DNA of 64,000 bases from Acidobacteriota bacterium (GCA_018969405.1 JAGWYK010000001.1:98238-162237), one strand, 5' to 3'. Positions 48,611-58,181 are shown, counted from the first letter of the stretch. Notes: a model not told the origin generated them from the sequence alone. Translations and numbers: made by a program.

Positions 48611-50244
48611 GAGACCCCGGCGCCGCGAGCGACCATCTCGGCCGCCTCGGCCCGCCAGCGTCGCTGATCGATCTTGCCGTTGGGTCCCCGGCCGAGTGAG
48701 GAGGTCAGGAAGAGCTGACGGGGAACCTTGTAGGCGGCCAGGCGGGAGCGCAGGGCGTCGAGAAGTTCCTCGGGATCGACCGCGTCGACCGGCGCGGTCT
48801 CGACCACCGCCACGACCATCTCACCGAAACGTTCATGGGGCACGCCGACGACGACCGCATCGAGAACCCGATTGTCGAGTTTGAGCGCCTCCTCGACCTC
48901 TTCGGGGAAGACCTTCTCCCCGCCGGTGTTGATGCAGCTCGATCCCCGGCCGAGCAGATGGATCGTCCCATCGGCGTCGACGGTGGCGTTGTCCCCCGGC
49001 GTGATCCACCGTCGGTCTCCGATGACGCGGAAGGTACGGGCGGTCTTCTCGGGATCGCCGTGGTAACCGATGGGGCCCCGACCCCCGATGGCGACCAGGC
49101 CGACCTCGCCGGATCCGGGTTCGACCGGCGTGCCGTCCTCACGGATGACCTGGGCATCGGGACCGAGACGGAAGCCCGCGGTGGAGGCCATGCGCGTGGA
49201 GGAGGAGACCGAGCGGGCCAGACCCACCGCCTCGGAGGACCCGAGGGTGTCGACGCACAGCACTCCGGGCATGTGCCGGATGAGTCCCTCCTTGATGGGC
49301 GCCGACCACATCACCCCCGAGGACAGGATCACCGCGACGCTGGAGACGTCCCAGCGCCCGGGTTCGCGATCGAGTGCTTCGAGCATGGGCCGGGCGAAGG
49401 CATCACCGACGATGGTGAGATCGGTGACGCGCTCGCGCTCCACGGTGTCGAGCAGCTCGACGACGTCGAACCGGGTCCCCTCGCAGAGCACCACCGTGCC
49501 GCCGGCGCCGAGCATCCCGAAGGCGGCGAAGGCAGCGGTTCCGTGCATGAGCGGTGCGGCGGGCAGGACCCGTCCGCGCGGCTCGGTGGGTGCCGGGAGC
49601 ACCGCAGCGATGTCAGCCACGGTGCCCTCCTCGGGGAATCGGACCTGAGCGGTGCGGTTGAGCACCGCGAACAGATCGTCCTGCCGCCACATCACCCCTT
49701 TGGGATGACCGGTGGTGCCGCCGGTGTAGAGCATGAAGAGATCGTCACCGGACCTCGCCGCCCTCCGACGTGATCCCGCCTGTTCGGGACCGCGGTCGAG
49801 CGCGTGCTCGTAGGGAAGTGCCCAGGCCGGGCAGGGACCGGTTCCGTCGTCCACCCACAGCCAGCAGGTGATCGCCGGAAGATCGGCGCGGAGCTCCTCG
49901 ATGCGCTCGACGAAGGTCCCGTGGAAGACGACCGCCCGCACATCGGCGTCGACCCAGAGGTACCGCAGCTCATCGGCGACATAGCGGTAGTTGGTGTTGA
50001 CCGGGATGAGCGAGCCCTTGAAACAGGCGAAGAGGGTCTCGAGGTACTCGAGGCTGTTGTGCAGGTAGCAGGCCACAGCGGCCTGATGCCCGAGGCCCGC
50101 GTCGAGCAGCACGCCGGCCAGCCGACCGCTGCGATCGTCGAACTCGGCCCAGCTGCGGCGCACCCCGCCGCGCACCATCGCCGGGTGATCGGGCTGGAGC
50201 GAGGTGATGGTCTCCCAGACGTCGGCGAAGTTCCAGTCGGACAC
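48607..50244 (-). CDS. AMP-forming acyl-CoA ligase (second)
   Basis: A 545-residue adenylate-forming enzyme, probably of the fatty- or aromatic-acyl class. It has the P-loop LFMLYTGGTTGHPKGVMW, the A5-type DTLGSSEAVGLA, and a hinge region with INTGGEKVFPEEVEEAL. The catalytic Lys near the end is in RGPNGKIDQRRW. It is only distantly similar to the ligase at 33750. GTG at 50244 with an AAGG site gives the natural N-terminus (SDWNFADVWETI); an upstream extension is unlikely. It is the promoter-proximal gene of a two-gene unit with the K+ channel. Confidence 0.9.
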   Translation of the reverse strand: MSDWNFADVWETITSLQPDHPAMVRGGVRRSWAEFDDRSGRLAGVLLDAGLGHQAAVACYLHNSLEYLETLFACFKGSLIPVNTNYRYVADELRYLWVDADVRAVVFHGTFVERIEELRADLPAITCWLWVDDGTGPCPAWALPYEHALDRGPEQAGSRRRAARSGDDLFMLYTGGTTGHPKGVMWRQDDLFAVLNRTAQVRFPEEGTVADIAAVLPAPTEPRGRVLPAAPLMHGTAAFAAFGMLGAGGTVVLCEGTRFDVVELLDTVERERVTDLTIVGDAFARPMLEALDREPGRWDVSSVAVILSSGVMWSAPIKEGLIRHMPGVLCVDTLGSSEAVGLARSVSSSTRMASTAGFRLGPDAQVIREDGTPVEPGSGEVGLVAIGGRGPIGYHGDPEKTARTFRVIGDRRWITPGDNATVDADGTIHLLGRGSSCINTGGEKVFPEEVEEALKLDNRVLDAVVVGVPHERFGEMVVAVVETAPVDAVDPEELLDALRSRLAAYKVPRQLFLTSSLGRGPNGKIDQRRWRAEAAEMVARGAGVS

Positions 50245-50294
50245 GGAAGGACCTTTCGGGCTGCACCGGCTCGGACGGCTCGGATCGCCCGCCG

Positions 50295-50300
50295 ATGGTA
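50295..50300 (-). promoter_or_regulatory. Possible -10 element (TACCAT) for ligase-channel unit
   Basis: On the minus strand TACCAT predicts a transcript start near 50288 and a leader of about 44 bases. Confidence 0.35.
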
Positions 50301-50378
50301 CCGGTCGGGACCGGCGCGCTCTGACCGTGAACGGGTGAACCATCGGGACGCTGCCATCGACCCCGAGAGTCGCGCTGG

Positions 50379-50384
50379 TACCTT
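50379..50384 (+). promoter_or_regulatory. -10 element (TACCTT) for the acyltransferase, leading to a leaderless mini-ORF
   Basis: TACCTT is followed by a 7-base spacer (CGGCGAT) and a GTG at 50392, the same geometry as the leaderless genes. Confidence 0.5.
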
Positions 50385-50391
50385 CGGCGAT

Positions 50392-50418
50392 GTGACCAGG
50401 AGGCGATCGACCCGATGA
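50392..50418 (+). CDS. Possible 8-codon Arg-rich leader ORF
   Basis: GTG at 50392 opens VTRRRSTR and ends with TGA at 50416-50418, overlapping the acyltransferase ATG at 50415 (ATGA). The AGGAGG at 50398-50403 is both two Arg codons of this ORF and a ribosome site for the acyltransferase, 11 bases before its ATG. Translating the mini-ORF would therefore occupy or expose that site. Confidence 0.35.
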   Translation: MTRRRSTR

Positions 50419-52385
50419 CCGCGACGGTCACTTCGGCCCCGGACAGCGGCGGTACCGACGCTCGCCATCGGATGCCCCATCTGCCCGGCCTCGACGGTCT
50501 GCGTGGACTGGCGGTGATCGGGGTGCTGCTGTTCCACTCCGGGTTCGACTGGGCCCGCGGCGGCTATCTCGGCGTCTCGACCTTCTTCACCCTCTCGGGG
50601 TTCCTGATCACGAACCTGCTCGTCCGGGAATGGGACTCCTCGGGAGCGATCCGGTTGGGCGGGTTCTGGACCCGTCGTTTCCGTCGCCTGTTGCCGGCCG
50701 CCGTGATCACCATCGCGCTCACCGGACTCGTCTTCTGGCGACTCGGCACCCCGGAGCAGGTCCAGGATCTGCGCCTCGACATGCTGGGTTCGCTCGCCTA
50801 TGTCGCCAACTGGCGCTTCATGCTCGCGGGCACGAGCTACGGCGCCCTGTTCACCGCTCCGAGTCCGCTCCAGCATTTCTGGAGCCTCGCCATCGAGGAG
50901 CAGTTCTACCTGTTCTTCCCGCCGATCGTCATCCTCGCCATGCGGGCCGGAGGCCGCCGCCTGCTGATGACCATCGTGCTGGTCGCCACGGCGGCCTCGA
51001 TGGTCCTCACCGTGGCCCTGCGCGCCGATCTCGATCGCATCTACTACGGCACCGACACCCGTGTGGCGGAACTGCTCCTCGGTGTGGCTCTCGCCCTCTG
51101 GTGGTCGGACCGCCGCCGGGGCACCGATGCGCTCCGGTCCGACATCACCACACGTGCGCCCCTTCTCGACATCATCGGTGGTGCGGCGTTGGTGGGCATG
51201 CTCCTGGCCTGGTGGCGGGTGGGTGAGACCTCCTCGCTGCTCGCCCGGGGAGGTCTTCCCCTCTACGCCGTGGGCACGACGGTGATCATCCTCGCCGCCA
51301 CGAGACGGGGCGTCGTCACCGGCCTGCTCTCCAACCCGGTGCTGCGGGGCGCCGGGCTCATCTCCTACGGGCTCTACCTCTACCACTGGCCGGTGTTCCT
51401 GATCCTCAGCCCGGCCCGGATCGGTTGGTCCCCATGGCCGTTGTTCACCCTGCGGATCCTGGTGACCACCGTCATCGCACTGCTCTCCTACCGGCTCCTC
51501 GAGATGCCCGTCCGACGAGGTCACATGATCCGCACCGGACGAGCCGCACTCTCCGCCGCCGGCGCGGCGATGCTGGCCACCGCAGTGCTGTCCGTGGCCG
51601 TCACCGTCGATCCCCCGGCCAGTACCGCAGCGTTCCGTGACGTCCGCATCGGCGACACCACGACCTACGGCGAGAGCCACGTCGAGGACCAGACGCCGGC
51701 GATCGGTGCACCCCGCTCGGTGTTCATCATCGGCGACTCGGGGATGGTCGACGAGCAGGTGGCGCTCGAAGCTGCGTTCCACGCCGCCGGTGCCGGGCAC
51801 ATCGAACTGGGTGCCGGCCCCGGGATCGGACTCAGTCAGGGTTTCGACTGGCGAGGGGCATGGCGCGAGGTCATCGAACGCGACGACCCCGACCTCATCA
51901 CCGTGATGATGGGCGGCTGGGACATGCGCTTCCTCTACGAGAACGGACCCGACGCCTACCAGCGCCTCCTCGGTGAGGCGGTGGCTCTGCTGTCATCGGG
52001 CGGCGCCCGACTCCTGTGGCTGCCGATGCTCCCCGGAGGCAAGGGCACGTGGCGGACCGTCGACGACGTCCAGATCAATGCCGTGCTCGCCACACTCCCC
52101 GACCTCCATCCCGGCGTCGTGTTCCATCCGCAGGTCGGCGCATCGCTGCTGCGCCCCGACGGCACCTATGGGATCTCGTACGTCGACGACACCGGCCGCA
52201 CCGTCCTGCTGCGCAAACCCGACGGGTGGCACCTCTGTCCCGAGGGGGCCGGCCGCTTCGCCGAGGAGGTCCTCGCCGCCGCAGTCTCCCTCGGACTCTC
52301 ACCACCCGCCGCCGCTCCCTGGCGCGACGGCCCCTGGGTCGACGCCGCCAACTTCGACGACCCCCGGGGGGCCTGCCCTCGCTGA
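50415..52385 (+). CDS. Acyltransferase 3 family protein with C-terminal SGNH domain (OafA-like)
   Basis: A 656-residue membrane O-acyltransferase. The N-terminal acyltransferase-3 domain (about 20-390) has GLDGLRGLAVIGVLLFHSGF with the catalytic-type His, RRFRRLLPAAVI, FWSLAIEEQFYLFFPPIV and about ten helices. A linker then leads to a periplasmic SGNH-like domain with FIIGDSGMVDEQV (Ser), MMGGWDMRF (Asn position is Trp/Asp here) and DGWHLCPEGAG (Asp-x-x-His). It likely O-acetylates a surface polysaccharide. It precedes the AftD gene by 38 bases. Confidence 0.92.
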   Translation: MTATVTSAPDSGGTDARHRMPHLPGLDGLRGLAVIGVLLFHSGFDWARGGYLGVSTFFTLSGFLITNLLVREWDSSGAIRLGGFWTRRFRRLLPAAVITIALTGLVFWRLGTPEQVQDLRLDMLGSLAYVANWRFMLAGTSYGALFTAPSPLQHFWSLAIEEQFYLFFPPIVILAMRAGGRRLLMTIVLVATAASMVLTVALRADLDRIYYGTDTRVAELLLGVALALWWSDRRRGTDALRSDITTRAPLLDIIGGAALVGMLLAWWRVGETSSLLARGGLPLYAVGTTVIILAATRRGVVTGLLSNPVLRGAGLISYGLYLYHWPVFLILSPARIGWSPWPLFTLRILVTTVIALLSYRLLEMPVRRGHMIRTGRAALSAAGAAMLATAVLSVAVTVDPPASTAAFRDVRIGDTTTYGESHVEDQTPAIGAPRSVFIIGDSGMVDEQVALEAAFHAAGAGHIELGAGPGIGLSQGFDWRGAWREVIERDDPDLITVMMGGWDMRFLYENGPDAYQRLLGEAVALLSSGGARLLWLPMLPGGKGTWRTVDDVQINAVLATLPDLHPGVVFHPQVGASLLRPDGTYGISYVDDTGRTVLLRKPDGWHLCPEGAGRFAEEVLAAAVSLGLSPPAAAPWRDGPWVDAANFDDPRGACPR

Positions 52386-52404
52386 CCCGATGAGCGGTCA
52401 CCAC

Positions 52405-52410
52405 TAGGGT
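52405..52410 (+). promoter_or_regulatory. -10 element (TAGGGT) for aftD
   Basis: TAGGGT is 13 bases before the ATG at 52424, implying a very short leader of about 6 bases. Confidence 0.45.
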
Positions 52411-52423
52411 CTCCTCGCCCATC

Positions 52424-55400
52424 ATGACCACGCCCTCCGGACCCGCACTCGACGCCTCCCCACCGCCCTTCGGGCGCAGGGTCGCAGCGCGCCTGCGCCG
52501 CCACTGGCTGGGCCTCGTCATCGCCTTCGTGGCCTATGTGCCTCTGCTGCTGTCCGCCCGAGGTCGGATCTCGGCCGACACCAAGGCGTACCTCTATCTC
52601 GATCCGGGTCGACTCCTCGACCGGGCGTGGTTGATGTGGAACACCAATGTCGACGCGGGCACCGTGGTCCATCAGAACATCGGCTACCTGTTCCCCCTCG
52701 GCCCCTACTACTGGCTCATGCACACCATCGGCGTCCCCACCTGGATCGCCGAGCGGCTGTGGTTCGGCACCATGCTGTTCGCCGCCGGGTACGGCGCGGT
52801 GTGGATGCTGCGCCGACTCGGGGTCACCGGTGCTGGGGTGGCCGTCGGCGGCTTCGTCTACATGCTCAGCCCGTACATCCTCGCCTACTTCGGGCGGACC
52901 TCGGTCATCCTGCAGCCCTGGTGCGCGCTCCCCTGGCTGATCGCGCTCACGGTGATCGCTCTGCGCCAACGGGGGTGGCGCGCTCCGGTCCTCATCGCCC
53001 TCATCATCACCCTGATGTCGGGCACCAACGCCAGTTCGGTGATCTTCGTCCTCGCCGGGCCCGCGCTGCTCATCCCGTACATGATCTGGGTCACCCGTGA
53101 GGTGCGTCCCGCCGCCGCCGTTCGCACCCTGCTGCGTCTCGGGGTCGCCACCATCCCCGCCCAGCTGTGGTGGGTGGCCGGGCTCTGGGTGCAGGGTTCC
53201 TTCGGGCTGCCGGTGCTGCAGCTCACCGAGACGGTGCAGACCGTCGCCCAGACCTCGACGGCGCCGGAGCTGTTGCGCGGTCTCGGCTACTGGTACTTCT
53301 ACGGACGCGACGGGCTGTCGCAGTGGACCGAGTCGAGCACCCTCTACACCCAGATCCCCGCCATGCTGGTCATCGGGTTCGTCCTGCCCACCCTCGGCCT
53401 GCTCGGAGCCATGCTCACCCGATGGCGCTACCGCGCCTATTTCGTGCTGCTGGTGGTCGTGGGCCTCGTCGCCGGTCTCGGCACCTATCCCTACGCCGAT
53501 CCGCCGCTGTTCGGCTCGCTGGTGAAGGCCTCGACCCAGAGCGCCGCCGGACTCGCCCTTCGGAACTCCTCGCGTGCCCTGCCCCTGCTGGTGCTCGGTC
53601 TCGCCGCCCTGCTGGCCACCGCGGTCGGTCCCGCCACCGAGGCGATCCGCCGTCGGGTGCCGGCGAGCCGACGAGGTCTCGTCGCCCCGCTGCTCGGCGC
53701 CGCCCTGGTGCTCATCGCCCTGCTCGGGCTGCCCCCGATCTGGACCGGGGATCTGATCCAGCGCGACCTCCAGTTCCCCGAGCCGCTCCCCTCCTACTGG
53801 AACGACGCGGCGCGGACGATCGACAGCACCACGGACGGCACGAGGGTGCTCGAACTGCCCGGTTCGGATTTCTACGCCTACCGATGGGGCCAGACCCAGG
53901 ACCCGATCACTCCCGGGATCATCGATCGTCCCTGGGTCGGTCGGGAACTGACGGCGTACGGCACCCCCCCGAGTGTCAACCTGATCCGAGCCCTCGACGT
54001 CCCGATCCAGGAGAGCGTGTTCGAGCCGGCCTCGGTCGCCCCGATCGCCCGGCTGTTCAGCGTCTCCGATGTGCTGCTGCGCATGGACACCCAGTACGAG
54101 CGCTACCACGCGCCGCGTCCGGCCGACCTCTGGGCCGAGTTCGGCGGCTACTCGGGCCTTCCCGCCCTCGGCCTGTCCGCTCCGACCACCTTCGGTCACC
54201 CCACCCCGTTCGTCACCGACCGACGCCAGCCCACGGTGGACGAGTACGAGCTGGCCCGCCCCACCGGCACACCCCAGAACCCGCCGCTGGCGCTGTTCCA
54301 TGTCGATGGGGCGCGCTCCATCATCCGGGCGGAGCCCACCGCCGGCTCGCTGATCGTCTGGGGTGACGGCGCCGGACTGGTCGACGCCGCCGGGGCCGGG
54401 ATGCTCACCACCCCCGGCGCCATCCTGTTCGCGCCGACCCTCGCCACCCATCCGGCCCTCACCGCCCCCACCCGAGCCGGAACCCCCTCGCTGCTGATCA
54501 CCGACACCAACCGTCGACAGGGCTCGCGCTGGGGGACCACCCGTGAGAACAGTGGGGCGACCGAGGCGGCGGGATCGAAGCCGCTCGTCGTCGATCCTCG
54601 CGACACCCGCCTCGACCCGTTCGACGGCGCACCCGAGACCTATCAGACCGTGGCCGACTACGGACCCGACGTCGCCGATGTGCGCGCCACCCGGTACGGG
54701 GTCGACGGTGCGTACTCGATCGGCGCCCGGCCCATCAACGCCATCGACGGTGATCCGCGCACGGTCTGGACCGTCGGCGATTCCAAGGAGGTGATCGGCG
54801 ATCGCCTCGTGGTCGACTACCGCCGCCCGATCACCGCCGATCACATCGATGTCACCCAGATGCAGGGCAACCGCTTCATCACCTCACTGTCGGTGCTGCT
54901 CGACGGCCGGGTCGCCACCACGGTGCACCTCGACGATTCCTCGTTCGTCGTCCCCGGCCAGCGCATCGATCTCGGCGGTCCGCGCACCTTCGGCCAGCTC
55001 GAACTGCGCATCGACGACGCCAACGTCTCCGGTCTCGTCACCTTCTCCGGTGTCTCCGATGTGGGCATCCGCGATCTCATCGTGCCCGGGGTGACCGCCT
55101 CGGAATGGATCCGGGTGCCCTCGGCCGGTCTCGACCAGTTCGGCACCGACCGCAGTCCCATCAGCTATCTGTTCACCCGCCTCCGCGGCAACCCGCTCGA
55201 GGGCTATCGGCAGGATCCCGAACTCCGTCTCGCCCGCATCTTCACCGCACCCCGAACCTCCGGGTTCCTCCTGCAGAGCACCGCCCGCCTCTCGGGCAAC
55301 GCCTCCTCCCAGCTGATCGATCGACTCATCGGACGGCCCGGGACCGAACAGGGCCACGCCCGCGTCGAGGGCGGGCTGTACCTGTTCGGCGACCTCGGGG

Positions 55401-56824
55401 CGCGACCCTCCTCAGCCGATGACGGCGACCTGGCCACGGCATGGGTGACGCCCTTCGGAGATCAGGTCGGCAGCGGCTTCACGGTGGTCAACCCGAGCCC
55501 GACGCGCATCGATCGGCTGCGACTGAGCGTCATCGCCGACGGTCGTCATTCGGTGCCCACCGCACTGCGACTCACCGGAGATGACGGCACCGTGCGGGAG
55601 GTCGTCGTGCCCGCCATCGCCGACGGCCTCGAGCCCGGTGCGATCGCCACGGTGGACATCCCCGTCGAGCCCTTCACCACCACAGGTCTCGGGGTCACCG
55701 TGGCCGCCGAACGCCATGTGGACACCAAGGATCCCTTCACCGGTCGGCCCCATGCCATGCCGGTGGCCATCGCCGAGCTCGGACTGCCCCATCTGGTCGG
55801 GCCGGTTCCGGAGGTGCTCCCCGACACCTGCCACGCCGATGTGCTCGGTCTCGACGGCACCGATCTCCCGATCCGACTGACCGGCACCACCACCGCCGCG
55901 CTCGACCGACAGCCGATCACGGTCGAGTTCTGTACCGATCCCACACCCACGCTGGCCGCCGGCGAGCACAGGATCGTCTCGACCCCCGGGCTCGACACCG
56001 GCATCGACATCGATCGACTGGCGCTCTCCTCGCTCATCCCGGGCACCTCGATCCCGCAGCCGGGCGGCCCTGCGCTCGCCGCCGGTCAGCGGGAGCTCCC
56101 GACCATCCTGAGCGACCCGACCGGACGCCTCTCCTACCGGATCAGCAGCGAGGGTGCCTCGTCGCCCTACTGGCTGGTCCTCGGTCAGTCGCTGTCGAAG
56201 GGGTGGACCGCCACCATCCGTGGCGGTCCCTCACTCGGAGACGCCACCCTGATCGACGGTTTCGCGAACGGATGGCTGATCGATCCCGCCGTGGTCGGGC
56301 CATCCGTCACGATCGACCTGGTGTGGAGTCCGCAGCGCACCGTCAACCTGGCGCTGCTGGTCTCGGTGTTCTGGCTGGCCCTGCTGGTCCTCGCCGCCGC
56401 GGTCCTCACCTGGCGGGCCCGGCGACTGCAGACCCGGCTCGGTGCCGGCCTCGAGGTGCCGGGACCCGTCGCCACCGGTCTCATCGCCGACGGCGTGGCC
56501 TCGACCGGGGCCCGCCTGACCGCCATCGCCATCAGCGGCGCACTCGCCCTCGTCATCGGCGGCCTGCCCGTCGGACTCGCCGTCACCGTCATCGCCGGCC
56601 TCGCCTCCTGGCGACCCCGGGGTCGACTGCTGCTGCTCCTGGTTCCGGTGGCCGCGATGGGCATGGTGGTCGTGCTCTATGTCGGACTGCAGATGCGACG
56701 GCGCATCTCCACCGGCGTCGAGTGGGTCGCCGGGTTCTCCATCGCTCACGAACTCACGCTGATCGCGGTGTTCTGCGTGGTGGCCGAGACCCTGCTGCGC
56801 TTCGCGTCCCGGATCCGTCGGTAG
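52424..56824 (+). CDS. aftD: Alpha-(1->3)-arabinofuranosyltransferase, AftD-like (GT-C, DUF3367)
   Basis: A 1466-residue membrane glycosyltransferase close in length to mycobacterial AftD. The N-terminal GT-C half has about 11 helices. The first extracellular loop, LLSARGRISADTKAYLYLDP with Asp52, is the expected acceptor/catalytic site. A large extracellular region contains two F5/8C-like carbohydrate-binding repeats (INAIDGDPRTVWTVGDSKE around residue 775; SADDGDLATAWVTPFGDQVG around 1000), then two or more helices at the C-terminus. In mycobacteria AftD branches arabinan using decaprenylphosphoryl-arabinose. Donor and acceptor here are inferred. Its last 79 bases overlap the convergent GT-C gene. 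Confidence 0.9.
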   Translation: MTTPSGPALDASPPPFGRRVAARLRRHWLGLVIAFVAYVPLLLSARGRISADTKAYLYLDPGRLLDRAWLMWNTNVDAGTVVHQNIGYLFPLGPYYWLMHTIGVPTWIAERLWFGTMLFAAGYGAVWMLRRLGVTGAGVAVGGFVYMLSPYILAYFGRTSVILQPWCALPWLIALTVIALRQRGWRAPVLIALIITLMSGTNASSVIFVLAGPALLIPYMIWVTREVRPAAAVRTLLRLGVATIPAQLWWVAGLWVQGSFGLPVLQLTETVQTVAQTSTAPELLRGLGYWYFYGRDGLSQWTESSTLYTQIPAMLVIGFVLPTLGLLGAMLTRWRYRAYFVLLVVVGLVAGLGTYPYADPPLFGSLVKASTQSAAGLALRNSSRALPLLVLGLAALLATAVGPATEAIRRRVPASRRGLVAPLLGAALVLIALLGLPPIWTGDLIQRDLQFPEPLPSYWNDAARTIDSTTDGTRVLELPGSDFYAYRWGQTQDPITPGIIDRPWVGRELTAYGTPPSVNLIRALDVPIQESVFEPASVAPIARLFSVSDVLLRMDTQYERYHAPRPADLWAEFGGYSGLPALGLSAPTTFGHPTPFVTDRRQPTVDEYELARPTGTPQNPPLALFHVDGARSIIRAEPTAGSLIVWGDGAGLVDAAGAGMLTTPGAILFAPTLATHPALTAPTRAGTPSLLITDTNRRQGSRWGTTRENSGATEAAGSKPLVVDPRDTRLDPFDGAPETYQTVADYGPDVADVRATRYGVDGAYSIGARPINAIDGDPRTVWTVGDSKEVIGDRLVVDYRRPITADHIDVTQMQGNRFITSLSVLLDGRVATTVHLDDSSFVVPGQRIDLGGPRTFGQLELRIDDANVSGLVTFSGVSDVGIRDLIVPGVTASEWIRVPSAGLDQFGTDRSPISYLFTRLRGNPLEGYRQDPELRLARIFTAPRTSGFLLQSTARLSGNASSQLIDRLIGRPGTEQGHARVEGGLYLFGDLGARPSSADDGDLATAWVTPFGDQVGSGFTVVNPSPTRIDRLRLSVIADGRHSVPTALRLTGDDGTVREVVVPAIADGLEPGAIATVDIPVEPFTTTGLGVTVAAERHVDTKDPFTGRPHAMPVAIAELGLPHLVGPVPEVLPDTCHADVLGLDGTDLPIRLTGTTTAALDRQPITVEFCTDPTPTLAAGEHRIVSTPGLDTGIDIDRLALSSLIPGTSIPQPGGPALAAGQRELPTILSDPTGRLSYRISSEGASSPYWLVLGQSLSKGWTATIRGGPSLGDATLIDGFANGWLIDPAVVGPSVTIDLVWSPQRTVNLALLVSVFWLALLVLAAAVLTWRARRLQTRLGAGLEVPGPVATGLIADGVASTGARLTAIAISGALALVIGGLPVGLAVTVIAGLASWRPRGRLLLLLVPVAAMGMVVVLYVGLQMRRRISTGVEWVAGFSIAHELTLIAVFCVVAETLLRFASRIRR

Positions 56825-58167
56825 GCCGTGTGGATGGCCAGACCGGCCAGCCACAGCAGTGCCGGTTCACAGGTCACGCGATATCGGTTGTTGCCGAAAC
56901 CCACGACGGCCACGAAGGCGACGAGTGCGGGCCACAGCAGCACCACGAACAGATCGAGTCCCCGTCGTCGGGCGACGACGACCCCGGCGACGGCGGCCAC
57001 CGCCACCAGGTAGTACTCGCCCAGGGAGACCAGCGAGGACTCGAGATCCCGGCCCTCGACGAAGACGTCGAACTTGGCGGTCTGCACGGGACCGAACAGG
57101 TTGAACATGCGCAGGACTCTGACCGGCACGGCCACGGTGAGCAGACGGCCGGGATGTTCCCTGATGTAGGCCATGGCCTGCTGACGGCGGTACTGGTCGC
57201 GCTGTGACTCATCAGGGATGGCCTCGGCGGAGGTGGCCGGCTCCAATCCCCCGCAGTCGAGATCCCAGTAGCCGAGACGGTCGCCGAAGTAGGTGGCGTC
57301 GCAGTTGGTCTGGGCCAGGGTCGTGCCGGTCTGACTGAGCAGCAGCGGATGTTCGAACACCGTCAGGTTCCTCGCCACCCAGGGCGCGAGCACGACGGCT
57401 GCCACCAGCGCAGCCGCACCGATGTCGGCCAGCAGACGGCGCCAGGGGAATCGGCGCATCATCAGCGCCCCGAGCAGCACCAGCGGGGCATAGAGGATGA
57501 GCTCCGCCCGGAGGAGTCCTCCCACGCCGGTGAGCAGACCCAACAGACCTGCGGTCCTCCAGGTGGGGTCGTGCCACCACCTCACCGCCACGAGTGTGGC
57601 GACCGGCACGAACACCACGACGAGGCTCTCGCTCATCAGGGAGGCGTCGTTCATCACGAGGAAGCCGTAGACCGCGCCCATGCCGGCGGCGAGGAGTCCG
57701 ACCGGTGCCCCGTAGAGCCGACGACCGGCCACCCCGATCAGTCCGATCCCGAGGGCACCGAGCAGACAGCCGAGGAGACGCTGCTGGTTCGGAGTGTCGA
57801 GTCCGACGAACCGCGATCCGGCCAGCACCACCGACCACAGCGGTGGGTGGGACATCGTCGGCTGTTCGAGTCCGGGCGGGACCTCGACGACCACCGGGAT
57901 GCCGGCTCGCTCGAACTCGAGCCGCTCGGTGGCGTCGGGGTACCCCTCGAGATAACGGAACGGATCGATGTATCCGTGTCCCTCGGCCAGCAGCCGCCCG
58001 GTCTCGAAGTAGAACCGGGCATCCCCCGCAGTGCCCTCGTCCCACTGGGTGATGACCATGTTGACCGTCCGCACACCGAACGCCACCAGCACGATCAGGC
58101 CGAGCGCGAGCCAGAACCGGCTCGTCGAGAGCCGACTCCCGGGTTCGACGGAACGGATCTCGGTCAT
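56746..58167 (-). CDS. GT-C membrane glycosyltransferase, GT39/GT83-like (paralogue 1)
   Basis: A 473-residue polytopic protein. The first loop after the N-terminal helix has WDEGTAGDARFYFETGRLLAE with acidic residues, then GYIDPFRYLEG. A conserved SHPPLWSVVLAG follows, as in PMT-like transferases. Later TNCDATYFGDRLGYWDLDC and EHPGRLLTVAVPVRVLRM match the second paralogue at 59133. ATG at 58167 with TAGTCT 8 bases upstream is chosen. Donor and acceptor are unknown. Its 3' end overlaps the convergent aftD gene by 79 bases. Confidence 0.85.
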   Translation of the reverse strand: MTEIRSVEPGSRLSTSRFWLALGLIVLVAFGVRTVNMVITQWDEGTAGDARFYFETGRLLAEGHGYIDPFRYLEGYPDATERLEFERAGIPVVVEVPPGLEQPTMSHPPLWSVVLAGSRFVGLDTPNQQRLLGCLLGALGIGLIGVAGRRLYGAPVGLLAAGMGAVYGFLVMNDASLMSESLVVVFVPVATLVAVRWWHDPTWRTAGLLGLLTGVGGLLRAELILYAPLVLLGALMMRRFPWRRLLADIGAAALVAAVVLAPWVARNLTVFEHPLLLSQTGTTLAQTNCDATYFGDRLGYWDLDCGGLEPATSAEAIPDESQRDQYRRQQAMAYIREHPGRLLTVAVPVRVLRMFNLFGPVQTAKFDVFVEGRDLESSLVSLGEYYLVAVAAVAGVVVARRRGLDLFVVLLWPALVAFVAVVGFGNNRYRVTCEPALLWLAGLAIHTAYRRIRDAKRSRVSATTQNTAISVSS

Positions 58168-58175
58168 CGGGGCGC

Positions 58176-58181
58176 AGACTA
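58176..58181 (-). promoter_or_regulatory. -10 element (TAGTCT), near-leaderless GT-C paralogue 1
   Basis: On the minus strand TAGTCT is 8 bases before the ATG at 58167. Confidence 0.5.
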
